From Chitinophagaceae bacterium (GTDB taxonomy: Bacteria > Bacteroidota > Bacteroidia > Chitinophagales > Chitinophagaceae): DNA of 64,000 bases. Location: assembly GCA_947447465.1 (NCBI GenBank), contig CANFKE010000001.1, positions 62,001 through 126,000 of the forward strand, written 5' to 3'. A model generated the notes under the pieces. The model was not told the DNA's origin. It saw only the letters and a program-made list of their open reading frames with translations, and ran no database searches. Numbering within the stretch: the stretch's first letter is position 1; every line of letters begins with the position of its first letter. Positions 1 through 8,499 of the stretch are shown here, in pieces. The translations under genes were made by a program, and so were the position numbers.

Positions 1-132
1 CATGCGCGCATTATCGCTCCACACCACACTCACCTCATCTACCTGAGCACTGAGCGCCTGCAGTTTTTCCAACAATACCTTAGCGTAGATAGACCCGCTT
101 GCACCCGTTACCGCAACTGCTATTTTTGTCAT
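1..132 (-). CDS. ubiX: Flavin prenyltransferase UbiX, N-terminal part only (runs off the window)
   Basis: The reverse strand from 132 down to base 1 is open for 44 codons with no stop. It begins MTKIAVAVTGASGSIYAKVLLE. The G-A-S-G-S/A-I-Y segment (residues 10-16) is the phosphate/FMN-binding loop that starts UbiX/Pad1 flavin prenyltransferases, which attach a dimethylallyl group to FMN to make the prenyl-FMN cofactor of UbiD decarboxylases. The rest of the protein (family length about 190 residues) lies outside the window, so later catalytic residues cannot be checked. The gene is divergent from the thioredoxin gene at 204. The family call rests on the N-terminal motif alone. Confidence 0.75.
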   Translation of the reverse strand, partial: MTKIAVAVTGASGSIYAKVLLEKLQALSAQVDEVSVVWSDNARM

Positions 133-150
133 AAAATTTTTTAGTAATAG

Positions 151-158
151 CAAAACTA
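151..158 (-). promoter_or_regulatory. Candidate -7 promoter element for ubiX
   Basis: Read on the minus strand this is TAGTTTTG, matching the Bacteroidota -7 consensus TAnnTTTG, 18 bases upstream of the ubiX start. No TTG was found at the expected -33 spacing, so this is a half-site only. Confidence 0.35.
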
Positions 159-203
159 CATGGATTAATTGTAAATTCGTTTTTCTAATAAGAACCAATA
201 TAA

Positions 204-770
204 ATGAAACGTATTATACTTTTTGCCGTGGCTATATTGATGATGAGTACGGCATTAATGGCGCAGAAAAATGAGAGTGGGATCAAGTGGCTTTCTATTG
301 ATGAGTTGCAAGTGAAGATGAAGGAAAAACCAAAGCGTGTATATGTAGATATGTACACAGACTGGTGCGGCTGGTGTAAGAAGATGGAAGCGACAACATT
401 CACCAATCCGGATGTGATCAAGTACATGAATGATAATTACTATTGTGTACGATTCAATGCAGAACGTAAAGATGTTATCTACTTTATGGGTAAACAGTAT
501 GCATTTGATCCTGAAAAGAAGATGAATTCATTGGCTGCACAGTGGATAGGCCCCAGAGTATCTTATCCGACAAGTGTGTTCATGGAGCAGTTTTACCAGA
601 GCCCTATGCCGGTTCCCGGTTATCAGGATGTAAAAGGAATGGAATTACTGGTGCGTTTCTTCAACGAGGTGTCTGTTAAGAGTCAGGCCCAATGGGACAA
701 TTACCAAAAGACATTCAAGCCATCCTGGGCCTCAAATGATGGCCCTGTAACTGCACCTGCCGGACATTGA
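204..770 (+). CDS. Exported thioredoxin-family protein with CGWC active site
   Basis: A 188-residue protein. A hydrophobic N-terminal segment (about residues 1-20, ending LMA before QK) looks like a Sec signal peptide, so the protein probably acts in the periplasm. The redox motif W-C-G-W-C-K-K-M lies at residues 54-61 (Cys55, Cys58), preceded by a beta strand (VYVDMYTD) typical of thioredoxin folds. A later Y-P-T-S-V segment supplies the expected cis-proline. The spacing resembles the Thioredoxin_7/DUF255-like group that reduces or isomerises disulfides in exported proteins. The gene stands alone, divergent from ubiX, and ends in a hairpin terminator. The exact partner cannot be read from the sequence. 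Confidence 0.85.
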   Translation: MKRIILFAVAILMMSTALMAQKNESGIKWLSIDELQVKMKEKPKRVYVDMYTDWCGWCKKMEATTFTNPDVIKYMNDNYYCVRFNAERKDVIYFMGKQYAFDPEKKMNSLAAQWIGPRVSYPTSVFMEQFYQSPMPVPGYQDVKGMELLVRFFNEVSVKSQAQWDNYQKTFKPSWASNDGPVTAPAGH

Positions 771-794
771 TCATATACTAAAAGAGCATTTTGA

Positions 795-822
795 AGAGAC
801 AGTATCAGCTGTCTCTTTTTTT
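795..822 (+). terminator. Rho-independent terminator after the thioredoxin gene
   Basis: An 8-bp stem AGAGACAG / CTGTCTCT with a 6-base loop, followed by a run of T. It lies 25 bases after the stop codon at 770. Confidence 0.85.
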
Positions 823-903
823 ATGTCTGATCTATAACTAATGTCTAAACCTGAATGTGGGACATCCCATTTTTAATAAAGATTTCATCCGTTCACTTTT
901 TCG

Positions 904-911
904 TACCTTTG
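904..911 (+). promoter_or_regulatory. Candidate -7 element for clpX
   Basis: TACCTTTG matches TAnnTTTG and sits 26 bases before the clpX ATG, giving a short leader. The -33 TTG is not conserved at the usual spacing. Confidence 0.5.
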
Positions 912-937
912 GTGTCCAAAAAATAAGTATCTGAATA

Positions 938-2182
938 ATGGCTAAGCAAACTGAAAAAAAATGTTCCTTCTGCGATCGTTCTGAGAGTGATGTGAACATT
1001 CTTTTTACCGGCTTGAAAGGTAATATCTGCGATCAGTGTATTGAGAATGCACACTCTCTGCTAACAGAAGCTACCGGAGATAAACAAAAGACCCCACCAC
1101 CTCCTGCCGATATAATGCGTAACAAGCATTACAAACCACAGGAAGTAAAAAGCTTTCTTGACCAATACGTTATAGGACAGGATGATGCTAAAAAGGTACT
1201 TTCCGTTGCCATATACAATCACTATAAGCGCCTGAGCATGCCTGTACAGGACGATGTGGAGATCGAAAAGTCTAACATCATAATGGTGGGAGAGACAGGT
1301 ACCGGAAAAACATTGCTGGCAAAGAGTATAGCGCGTATGCTGCAAGTGCCTTTTGCTATAGTTGATGCTACCGTATTTACAGAAGCCGGTTATGTAGGTG
1401 AAGATGTGGAAAGTATCTTGTCTCGTCTGCTGCAGGCCAGCAACTATGATGTACCTTCTGCAGAGCGCGGAATCGTATATATAGATGAAATAGACAAAAT
1501 TGGTCGCAAGAGCGATAATCCGTCGATTACACGCGATGTAAGCGGTGAAGGAGTACAACAGGCCATGTTGAAGCTATTAGAAGGTTCTGAAGTGCTTGTG
1601 CCCCCACAGGGAGGCCGTAAGCACCCTGAGCAGAAGATGATAAAGGTGAATACTACGAATATCCTCTTTATCTGTGGTGGTGCTTTTGAAGGTATCGACA
1701 AAATGATAGCCCGCCGTGTGCAGACCGCCTCTATCGGTTATAACGCCATCAAGGCTTCTAAAGATGTAGATCGTGCCAATCTGTTACAATATGTAAATGC
1801 ACAGGATCTGCGCACTTTCGGATTGATACCTGAATTGTTGGGTAGGTTACCAATCGTAACTTATCTTAATCCGCTTGATAATGCATCCCTCAAGCGCATA
1901 CTTACAGAACCTAAGAATGCTCTGGTAAAACAATACACACGTCTGTTCGACTTCGATGGTATTGCTTTGACCGTAGAAGATGAAGCGCTGGACTATATGG
2001 TACAGAAAGCAGTACAGTATAAGCTTGGTGGTCGCGGATTGCGTGCTATCTGTGAGATGATTCTTACCGATGCAATGTTCGACATGCCTACTGCTAAACA
2101 CGATGGCACCTTCCACCTTACGGCTGATTATGCCAAGCAGATGATAGAGCACACTAAGCTGGAACAATTGAAGGCCGCATAA
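938..2182 (+). CDS. clpX: ATP-dependent Clp protease ATP-binding subunit ClpX
   Basis: A 414-residue AAA+ unfoldase of normal family length. It feeds tagged substrates into the ClpP chamber in the cytoplasm. The N-terminal zinc-binding domain has Cys9, Cys12, Cys31 and Cys34. The ATPase core has Walker A GETGTGKT (118-125), pore-1 loop GYVG (151-154), Walker B IVYIDEID (179-186), an RKH pore loop (227-229) and a C-terminal sensor-2 GGRGLR motif. The start is fixed by the zinc-finger spacing. No clpP lies beside it; clpX is followed directly by a strong terminator, so it is probably monocistronic. Nothing is missing. Confidence 0.98.
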   Translation: MAKQTEKKCSFCDRSESDVNILFTGLKGNICDQCIENAHSLLTEATGDKQKTPPPPADIMRNKHYKPQEVKSFLDQYVIGQDDAKKVLSVAIYNHYKRLSMPVQDDVEIEKSNIIMVGETGTGKTLLAKSIARMLQVPFAIVDATVFTEAGYVGEDVESILSRLLQASNYDVPSAERGIVYIDEIDKIGRKSDNPSITRDVSGEGVQQAMLKLLEGSEVLVPPQGGRKHPEQKMIKVNTTNILFICGGAFEGIDKMIARRVQTASIGYNAIKASKDVDRANLLQYVNAQDLRTFGLIPELLGRLPIVTYLNPLDNASLKRILTEPKNALVKQYTRLFDFDGIALTVEDEALDYMVQKAVQYKLGGRGLRAICEMILTDAMFDMPTAKHDGTFHLTADYAKQMIEHTKLEQLKAA

Positions 2183-2207
2183 ATTGAAGCGCTGTTATTA
2201 AAGTATT

Positions 2208-2246
2208 AAAAAAGTGAATACGCTTAAAAAGGGTATTCACTTTTTT
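2208..2246 (+). terminator. Strong terminator after clpX
   Basis: A 14-base arm AAAAAAGTGAATAC pairs with GTATTCACTTTTTT, separated by an A-rich loop; the descending arm supplies the T-tract. Its A/T-rich symmetry means it could also work from the other strand. Confidence 0.85.
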
Positions 2247-2312
2247 CTTTTAAGGAAGTACCTTAGTTGTTTTTTTGTAAGATTATTCCACAACCTTTTT
2301 AATTGATACTAT

Positions 2313-2492
2313 ATGCAGGAATTATTGAATGAACTTACCGGCAAGGCCGGTCTCACAGAAGCACAGGCACAGCAATCTGTTGCCATTATGAAAGATTTTG
2401 TACTATCTAAGGTACCACCTATGTTCAGTGCGGTTGTAGAGGGCTTTTTTGCAGATGGGGTAGCCGGCGGCCATGAAGATGGTCTGGTGTGA
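2313..2492 (+). CDS. Small conserved-looking protein of unknown function (59 residues)
   Basis: An open frame of 60 codons, ATG at 2313 and TGA at 2490-2492, beginning MQELLNELTGKAGLTEAQ. It sits between the clpX terminator and the bidirectional terminator shared with nth, exactly where a short monocistronic gene would be. The composition is convincing for a real protein: an amphipathic helical N-half (repeated L/E/A/Q), a K-V-P-P-M-F turn, and a Gly/Asp-rich tail (FADGVAGGHEDG). The helix-turn-helix-like pattern recalls short DUF937/DUF2780-type proteins, but I cannot assign a family. There is no signal peptide or membrane segment. The function is unknown. Confidence 0.6.
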   Translation: MQELLNELTGKAGLTEAQAQQSVAIMKDFVLSKVPPMFSAVVEGFFADGVAGGHEDGLV

Positions 2493-2511
2493 TCGCTTAT
2501 AAATAGTAACT

Positions 2512-2549
2512 AATAACAAAGGGTGTCCTGTGAGGCATCCTTTGTTATT
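2512..2549. terminator. Bidirectional terminator between the 59-residue gene and nth
   Basis: A 14-bp stem, AATAACAAAGGGTG against CATCCTTTGTTATT with one G-T pair and a 10-base loop. It has A-rich and T-rich flanks, so it can serve both converging genes. It overlaps the nth stop codon. Confidence 0.8.
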
Positions 2550-3210
2550 TTGTGTCTTGATCTATGATATGTTTCATGTCGGTGTTGAAATACTTGCAGG
2601 CCACTTGCAGTTGACATTCTTCACATTTGGGGCGTCGGGCAACGCAGGTATATCTACCATGCAAAATAAGCCAGTGGTGAGCAATGGCCAGTAGGTCTTG
2701 CGGAATGTTGGCCACCAATTGTTGTTCTGCCTGAAGTGGAGTAGTTGCTTTTATCGTCAGGCCGATACGTGCGGATACCCTGAAAACATGAGTATCGACC
2801 GCCATCCCGGGTTTGGCATATACCACTGAGATGATCACATTGGCTGTTTTACGACCAACACCCGGTAGCTCTACCAATTCTTCGATTGTGTCGGGAACCA
2901 CGCCATGAAATTTATTGACCAACAGATCGGCCATACCAATAAGATGGCGGGTTTTGTTGTTGGCAAAGGTCACACTCTTTATATAAGGTTCTACCTCTTC
3001 AAAAGAGGCTTTGGCCAATAATTCGGGTATGGGATATCGTTCAAAAAGGGCGGGTGTTACCATATTGACCCGTTTGTCTGTACACTGTGCCGAAAGGATC
3101 ACGGCAACCAACAGTTCATATGGATTGGTATAATGCAGCTCGGTTTCCGCATTAGGTACGTTCTTCTGAAACCAGTCTAATACAAACCGGTAGCGTTCTT
3201 TCCTGGTCAT
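2545..3210 (-). CDS. nth: Endonuclease III (DNA glycosylase/AP lyase)
   Basis: A 221-residue base-excision-repair enzyme that removes oxidised pyrimidines and cleaves the abasic strand. The helix-hairpin-helix ELPGVGRKTANVI (114-126) includes the catalytic lysine Lys121. The catalytic aspartate is Asp139 in AVDTHVFR. The C-terminal [4Fe-4S] ligands have the canonical Cys-X6-Cys-X2-Cys-X5-Cys spacing at residues 189, 196, 199 and 205. Length and motif positions match the Escherichia coli enzyme within a residue. It is convergent with the small upstream gene and shares its terminator. There is nothing unusual about it. Confidence 0.97.
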   Translation of the reverse strand: MTRKERYRFVLDWFQKNVPNAETELHYTNPYELLVAVILSAQCTDKRVNMVTPALFERYPIPELLAKASFEEVEPYIKSVTFANNKTRHLIGMADLLVNKFHGVVPDTIEELVELPGVGRKTANVIISVVYAKPGMAVDTHVFRVSARIGLTIKATTPLQAEQQLVANIPQDLLAIAHHWLILHGRYTCVARRPKCEECQLQVACKYFNTDMKHIIDQDTK

Positions 3211-3290
3211 GATGCAATGTCAATAGAATTGATGAAATAGCCAAGGGAGAGGGCAAATTGTTTTTTTCATAGCACAGATCTTTTGCAGCA

Positions 3291-3317
3291 AAAAGGGCAG
3301 CATTTCTGCCGCCCTTT
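3291..3317 (-). terminator. Probable terminator of the serC/DUF1015 operon
   Basis: On the minus strand an imperfect hairpin of GGGCGGCAG-type against CTGCCCTT, ending in T-rich sequence, lies 26 bases past the DUF1015 stop. The stem contains a bulge, so confidence is moderate. Confidence 0.5.
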
Positions 3318-3342
3318 CAATAAAGTAATATTATTTGTAAAA

Positions 3343-4587
3343 TCAGATAGTATATACCACCAATCCGTCTCTCAGCTTAGGTTCGAACCAAGTGCTTTTA
3401 GGAGGCATAACATTACCACTGTCAGCAACGGTGAACAACTGTTGGATACTTACCGGATATATAGAGAATGCAACAGCCATATCTTTGCTATCCACTCTTT
3501 TCATAAGTCCTTCCATACCGCGAATTCCACCTACAAAGTCAATGCGTTTGTCGGTACGCTGATCTTTGATACCCAGCACCTTATCGAGAAGGTTCTGCTG
3601 TAATATGCTTGTGTCGAGCACTGCAATTGGATCAGCATCGTTGAATGTACCCGGCTTAGATACTAGTTTATACCATTTGCCGGCAATATACATACCAAAC
3701 TCATGGGCCACTGCTGGCTTGAAAGGAGTGGTGCCGATCTCAGCTACAGTAAAGTCGGTATCGAGTGCCGCCATAAACTCTTCGTGAGTAAGTCCGTTAA
3801 GGTCTTTTACCACACGGTTATAGTCCATAATCTCCAGTTGGCTTTCCGGGAAAATGCATGTAATGAAATAGTTGAAAGATTCATTACCATCGATAGAGTA
3901 ACCATTGTCGTGCATCTCTTTACAAACCTTAGCAGCAGATGCTGCACGATGGTGACCATCGGCAATATATGTACAAGGAACATCGTTAGCAAAACTGTGG
4001 GTGATGCTGGCAACCTTGGCATAATTATCAACTACCCACATGATGTGGCGGATACCATCGGTACCGGTAAAGTCATATTCTGGTTGGTGACTAGCTTTCC
4101 ATGCATCTATTATGTCCTGAACACTCTTGCAGTCGTTGTAAGCAAGAAATACCACGCCTGTTTGTGCACCTGTAACCGTGATGTGATTGATGCGGTCCTG
4201 CTCTTTTTCAGGGCGGGTGAATTCGTGCTTTTTGATGATGCCATTATTGTAATCTTCAATTGAAGAGCCACATACCAAGCCGGTCTGAGAGCGACCGTTC
4301 ATAACCAGCTCATAGATATAATAGCATGGTTCGTTATCCTGTATAAGTACTTTTTCCTTGATGAAATTTTCAAGGTTCTCTTTGGCTTTTTCATATACCG
4401 GCATACTGTGTACGTCGGTATTTTCGGGCATGTCTATTTCAGAGCGAGTAACATGATAAAAGTTGTATTTGTCTTTTCTGAACTCACGAGCTTCTGCAAC
4501 GCTAACTACATCATATGGAAGCGTCGCCACTTCTGCTGCCAGTTCTTTTTTCGGTCTTAATCCTTTGAAAGGAGTGATCTGTGCCAT
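3343..4587 (-). CDS. DUF1015 family protein
   Basis: A 414-residue soluble protein that begins MAQITPFKGLRP and continues with the L-P-Y-D-V-V segment typical of DUF1015 N-termini. Internal conserved stretches include YIADGHHRAASAAKV (about 210-224) and FVGGIRGMEGL near residue 360. The family is widespread but has no firmly established biochemical function. The ADGHHR motif looks like a catalytic or metal-binding site (inference). It follows serC by 54 bases on the same strand, and DUF1015 genes are often found beside serine-biosynthesis genes, suggesting a role connected with phosphoserine or serine metabolism. A paralogue of a metabolic enzyme cannot be excluded. There is no signal peptide. 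Confidence 0.85.
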   Translation of the reverse strand: MAQITPFKGLRPKKELAAEVATLPYDVVSVAEAREFRKDKYNFYHVTRSEIDMPENTDVHSMPVYEKAKENLENFIKEKVLIQDNEPCYYIYELVMNGRSQTGLVCGSSIEDYNNGIIKKHEFTRPEKEQDRINHITVTGAQTGVVFLAYNDCKSVQDIIDAWKASHQPEYDFTGTDGIRHIMWVVDNYAKVASITHSFANDVPCTYIADGHHRAASAAKVCKEMHDNGYSIDGNESFNYFITCIFPESQLEIMDYNRVVKDLNGLTHEEFMAALDTDFTVAEIGTTPFKPAVAHEFGMYIAGKWYKLVSKPGTFNDADPIAVLDTSILQQNLLDKVLGIKDQRTDKRIDFVGGIRGMEGLMKRVDSKDMAVAFSIYPVSIQQLFTVADSGNVMPPKSTWFEPKLRDGLVVYTI

Positions 4588-4641
4588 TAATTTATCGTCT
4601 TTTATTAAAAAATATGTTTTAAGTGCTGTCGGACAGCCAAA

Positions 4642-5718
4642 TTAACTATTTGTTTCAAACTTCTTCATTAATTCCACCAAAGTAATGACAGAAGCCTCTT
4701 CTACAGCGTTATAGATAGATACTCTGAAGCCACCGGTGGATCTGTGACCTTGTATGCCGATAATGTTGTTTTCAGCACAGAGTTTCAAAAAAGCCTGTTC
4801 TATTTCTTTATTAACCGCAGTGAAGCAAACGTTCATCTTACTGCGGTGTGCCGGGTTCTTCACATAACCGGTAAACAAACTACTATTGTCTATAGCATTA
4901 TAAAGCAGTTCGGCTTTTCTATTGTTTTCTGCTTCTATATTGGCAATGCCTTTTTCTTTTATCCAGCGTAGCATTAGCAAAGAAGTATAAACACCGGAGA
5001 CATTGGCCGTATTGAGGATGCTGTTTTCATGAGCCTGTGCTTTATAGTTGAGCATTGGTGGTACATGATTGGCGATTCGTGAAAGCAACTCTTTCTTAAC
5101 GATGACCAATGCTACACCCGGAGTGCCCAGATTTTTTTGAGCGGCAGCATAGATCAGGTCGTAATTACTATAATCTCTAGTGCAACTGAAAATATCGCTG
5201 CTCATATCAGCTATTAGCGGAACATTGATCTTAGGTACATGCGCGTATTGGGTACCGTAGATAGTATTATTGGTGGTGATGTGCAGGTATTTGAGGTGGT
5301 TGGGTATCTCCTGCGGCCATTCGGGCAAATGATCATAATGGGTGGCGCGTGAGCTGCCCATTACCTGTATATGGCCGTAGTAGGCGCCATACTCCATAGC
5401 TTCGGCTGCCCAGTGGCCGCTATCTATATATCCGGCGGTATCCTGTGGCGTAAGAAAGTTCATGGGTATCATAGAGAACTGAAGTCTGCCGCCACCTTGT
5501 AGCCAGAGTACTTCATGATCATTCCCAAGGTTACAGAGTTCTTTTACCAGCGCTTTGCTTTCTTCAATTATTGCTAAAAACTCGGGTCCGCGATGTGGTA
5601 GCTCTAATATGGAGATGCCGGTATTCTTGTATTGTAAGACAGCATCGGCCGCTTGCTTTATAACAATAGCCGGCAGTGCGGCCGGGCCTGCATTAAAGTT
5701 GATTTTTTCTTGGTTCAT
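4642..5718 (-). CDS. serC: Phosphoserine aminotransferase
   Basis: A 358-residue PLP enzyme that converts 3-phosphohydroxypyruvate and glutamate to O-phosphoserine and 2-oxoglutarate, the second step of serine synthesis; SerC also acts in pyridoxal phosphate synthesis in some bacteria. The N-terminus has the family signature INFNAGPAALP (6-16). The PLP-binding aspartate lies in ADMSSD (170-175) and the Schiff-base lysine is Lys195 in AQKNLG. HRSTGGFRVSIYNA near the C-terminus binds the substrate phosphate. Its first 26 bases overlap the end of the DUF502 gene, and DUF1015 follows, so the three are likely co-transcribed. No serA is in the window. Confidence 0.97.
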   Translation of the reverse strand: MNQEKINFNAGPAALPAIVIKQAADAVLQYKNTGISILELPHRGPEFLAIIEESKALVKELCNLGNDHEVLWLQGGGRLQFSMIPMNFLTPQDTAGYIDSGHWAAEAMEYGAYYGHIQVMGSSRATHYDHLPEWPQEIPNHLKYLHITTNNTIYGTQYAHVPKINVPLIADMSSDIFSCTRDYSNYDLIYAAAQKNLGTPGVALVIVKKELLSRIANHVPPMLNYKAQAHENSILNTANVSGVYTSLLMLRWIKEKGIANIEAENNRKAELLYNAIDNSSLFTGYVKNPAHRSKMNVCFTAVNKEIEQAFLKLCAENNIIGIQGHRSTGGFRVSIYNAVEEASVITLVELMKKFETNS

Positions 5719-6280
5719 CTTCTGTTGTTGTTACACCACCACTTACCGCAAATTTCATTGCTTCACCGGCGGTCATATCTTTTGCAGGCTTTACATTTTC
5801 ATTATCCGTCACAATTACCCAGCCCGATATGGCATAGGCATGGGGCATATATACCGCTACCATTTTATCCATTCCCAGTTGGGTCATATCTTTTTGAGTA
5901 AGAAAGCCTATTCGCCAGATATCAGGGTTACGCCCAACACACACCCATACCGGCTTGTTGAACCGTTTTTTATCGCCCACAAAGGAACTGATGACATCTC
6001 TTATAGATGAGTATATATATTTTACACCGGGGGTACTTTCCAATACATGGCCAAACGCATCGAAGAGCCAGCGACCAACGAAGAGCCTCGTGCCTAAATA
6101 ACCGATAAGTGTGACCAGAGTAATGATGATCAAAAAGCCAAGACCGCGTGGCACAAAAGGTACCAGCTTATCTACGCTGTCGAACACAGAATAAAGCAGT
6201 GCGGCAGTAAGCGCAATGGGGCTCAACAGGATAAGTCCCTGCAGGAAAGATCTGAATAGTATAGCCGCCAGCTTACGCAT
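5693..6280 (-). CDS. DUF502 family membrane protein
   Basis: A 195-residue protein with two N-terminal membrane segments (about 8-32 and 45-68 from MRKLAAIL) followed by a soluble C-terminal part with PGVKYIYSSIRDV and MPHAYAISGWVIVT, both typical of DUF502. A longer frame reaches back to 6334, but I chose the ATG at 6280. The family homology begins there, and a TACCTTTG promoter element ends only five bases upstream, so the longer N-terminus would not be transcribed from it. The function is unknown; the family is called a predicted inner-membrane protein. The overlap with serC suggests co-transcription and perhaps coupled translation. Confidence 0.8.
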   Translation of the reverse strand: MRKLAAILFRSFLQGLILLSPIALTAALLYSVFDSVDKLVPFVPRGLGFLIIITLVTLIGYLGTRLFVGRWLFDAFGHVLESTPGVKYIYSSIRDVISSFVGDKKRFNKPVWVCVGRNPDIWRIGFLTQKDMTQLGMDKMVAVYMPHAYAISGWVIVTDNENVKPAKDMTAGEAMKFAVSGGVTTTEDEPRKNQL

Positions 6281-6285
6281 GGTCG

Positions 6286-6293
6286 CAAAGGTA
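6286..6293 (-). promoter_or_regulatory. -7 element five bases from the DUF502 start codon
   Basis: Read on the minus strand: TACCTTTG, then CGACC, then ATG. A transcript starting a few bases after the -7 element would be leaderless or nearly so. This decides the start at 6280. No clear -33 TTG. Confidence 0.55.
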
Positions 6294-6417
6294 GCAAAAA
6301 GACGGTCTATGTATATAATACTTACTAATGACAATGAGAAATTTGAGTTAAAGAATAGGGGTTAACCATTGCTTTCACTTGTGCGACAACAGAATGTTGC
6401 CGTAATTTGCTGTTGCA

Positions 6418-6939
6418 ATGACGCATCATTTATCTATACTTACAGCCGACCACAGTGCCGCAGAGCTCATTGCGGCGATAAGCGTTACCACATTCACCCA
6501 AACCTTTGCTGATAGCAACACTAGGGAAGATATGGATAAGTATCTGACAAAGGAGATGAATGTGGACAAGATACGCTGTGAGCTGCAGGATCCGGATAGT
6601 ACGTTCTTTCTTGCATGGGATGGCGATACTTTGGCGGGCTTTGCCAAGATAAATAGCGACGTAAAGGCCGATGCCCCCGACTGTGGTAATCCGCTGGAGA
6701 TAGAAAGGCTGTATGTTTTGCAGGAATACCAGGGCAAAAAAGTAGGCGCAGCCTTAATGAACCATTGCATCGCATTTGCTCACAGAAATCACCACAGCAC
6801 AATATGGCTGGGTGTGTGGGAGCACAACCACAAGGCTATAGCCTTTTATAAGCAGTGGGGGTATGAGCCATTCGGCACACACATCTTCCGACTAGGTAAT
6901 GATGAACAGACAGATATTCTGATGAAGAAGGTGCTTTAG
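6418..6939 (+). CDS. GNAT family N-acetyltransferase
   Basis: A 173-residue single-domain acetyltransferase. The acetyl-CoA pyrophosphate-binding segment is clear: LYVLQEYQGKKVGAALM near residues 101-117, fitting the Q/R-x-x-G-x-G/A pattern of motif A. Motif B follows (IWLGVWEHNHKAIAFYKQWGY, residues 125-145), as in RimI- and PaiA-like enzymes that acetylate small amines or protein N-termini. FxxGxxEQTDILMKK closes the domain. The substrate cannot be predicted. It is divergent from the DUF502 operon, and its last four bases overlap the stop of the convergent flippase gene. Confidence 0.88.
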   Translation: MTHHLSILTADHSAAELIAAISVTTFTQTFADSNTREDMDKYLTKEMNVDKIRCELQDPDSTFFLAWDGDTLAGFAKINSDVKADAPDCGNPLEIERLYVLQEYQGKKVGAALMNHCIAFAHRNHHSTIWLGVWEHNHKAIAFYKQWGYEPFGTHIFRLGNDEQTDILMKKVL

Positions 6940-8441
6940 AACAATCGCTTGTTCTTCCTTACTGAAGCTATGTATTCTCTGAGGTCGGCGGAAGGTTTCA
7001 GCCAATAGAGCATAAGCAGATATACTACTACAATTACTCCGCCACGCAAAGCTGCATCTACAAAGGTGTAGATGTACATATGACCTTTCCCTTTTAAGAA
7101 ATTAGGGAAGTAATATCCTGCGACCAGAGTAACCATACCTGCTATAAGCACCAGTATAGTGTTCATAGAGAAGGGCTGCATATCCAGTTTCTTCCACACA
7201 AAGACATATTTACAGATATTGAACAGGATCAGGGTAATAGTGGTTGACCAAGCAGCGCCATACACTCCATATAAAGGAATAAGGAACTTGACCAATACAA
7301 ACAAGATGACGATCATAAACAGAGATACGTAGAAACTGAACTTGTAGTAGTTGGTAATGGACAAAACAGCATCGTTAAGGCCTGTTGCCAGATCCACATA
7401 TCGGCCTATGAATAAAATAAGGAAGATGAGCCCCACCTGACCATAACCTTTGTTCATTAATACCAATGCGTTGTCAATGTTACAGAGGATCATAACGGCC
7501 ATAAATGTAGTAGCCAGCAGCACATTGATAGATGAGCGGACGAATACATCTTTTGCCTTGTCGTTGTCGTTGTTGGCAATAGCCTGTGCCAGCACTGTAA
7601 TAGTTGGTGTCATCATGGCTTTGCTGGGCATCTGCATGAATGATATGAAGAAAACGGCTGTCATATATACTGCAACAGATTTCAATCCGTCATGATCGTA
7701 GAGCGGTATGGCAACAGTGTCGAGATAGCCCATGAGGGTGATGGACGCTGACAGCAAAAAGTGATACCACGAAAAATGCAGCAGTTCTTTATACTCGGGT
7801 TTACTGAATGCACTGAACTTGAATGAGAAACCGAATCCATCTATCCGAGATGCTATGATGAGATAAATTACTATTGGGATAATATATATCAGTACAGTGC
7901 TGATGATATAAAAATCGAGAGAAACATAGCCAAATGCAAAGAGTATGATGATGGCGATATTGACTATTCTCAGAACTACCTCCTTCATGAATGAAGAAAC
8001 GGCAACTTTCATCTGAGTTCCCAAATACTGTTCCAATAAGACCAGCATGATCAACAATCCTGTGAAAACAGGGATCAGCATATAATACCGCCGCATGAAA
8101 GGAATATCATCGGGTTGAAAATGGCGCAAGACCCAAGGCTCCAGCAGGTGGAATGGAAGTGTAGCCAGTAATGCAAAAAGTAAAGGAATGAGTATGCCGA
8201 AGGTGATGAGTAGTTTTCTGCGTACATCGGTGTATTTGTGAATGAATACGACCATTGTACTATTAAGTCCCAATATGCAAAACTGGGAAAGCACCAATGC
8301 GACATTTGTAAGGTTGCGAGCAAAACCAAGAGACTGCTTATCGATAAAATGATTCGATAAGAACATGATTATAGTACCCAGAAATGCGCCTGTAAAAATT
8401 ACAAGGGATGTTTTAATAGACTGTCTGAAAACAATACCCAT
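6936..8441 (-). CDS. Polysaccharide biosynthesis flippase (Wzx/MATE-like)
   Basis: A 501-residue integral membrane protein with about 14 hydrophobic segments spread along its length and short polar loops, the architecture of Wzx/RfbX O-antigen flippases in the MVF superfamily. These move lipid-linked oligosaccharide across the inner membrane. The first membrane segment begins within 15 residues of the start, as is usual. The neighbouring methyltransferase and GT2 genes on the same strand support a role in surface polysaccharide or glycan export. The start at 8441 is supported by a TATCTTTG element five bases upstream. The substrate is unknown. Confidence 0.87.
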   Translation of the reverse strand: MGIVFRQSIKTSLVIFTGAFLGTIIMFLSNHFIDKQSLGFARNLTNVALVLSQFCILGLNSTMVVFIHKYTDVRRKLLITFGILIPLLFALLATLPFHLLEPWVLRHFQPDDIPFMRRYYMLIPVFTGLLIMLVLLEQYLGTQMKVAVSSFMKEVVLRIVNIAIIILFAFGYVSLDFYIISTVLIYIIPIVIYLIIASRIDGFGFSFKFSAFSKPEYKELLHFSWYHFLLSASITLMGYLDTVAIPLYDHDGLKSVAVYMTAVFFISFMQMPSKAMMTPTITVLAQAIANNDNDKAKDVFVRSSINVLLATTFMAVMILCNIDNALVLMNKGYGQVGLIFLILFIGRYVDLATGLNDAVLSITNYYKFSFYVSLFMIVILFVLVKFLIPLYGVYGAAWSTTITLILFNICKYVFVWKKLDMQPFSMNTILVLIAGMVTLVAGYYFPNFLKGKGHMYIYTFVDAALRGGVIVVVYLLMLYWLKPSADLREYIASVRKNKRLF

Positions 8442-8446
8442 AGGTG

Positions 8447-8454
8447 CAAAGATA
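8447..8454 (-). promoter_or_regulatory. -7 element five bases from the flippase start codon
   Basis: Minus strand: TATCTTTG, then CACCT, then ATG. It suggests the flippase has its own leaderless promoter even though related genes lie upstream on the same strand. No -33 TTG at the standard spacing. Confidence 0.5.
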
Positions 8455-8499
8455 TCTTTGAGAATGCATAATATTTGCTAAATGTGCTGTTGCACAGTG

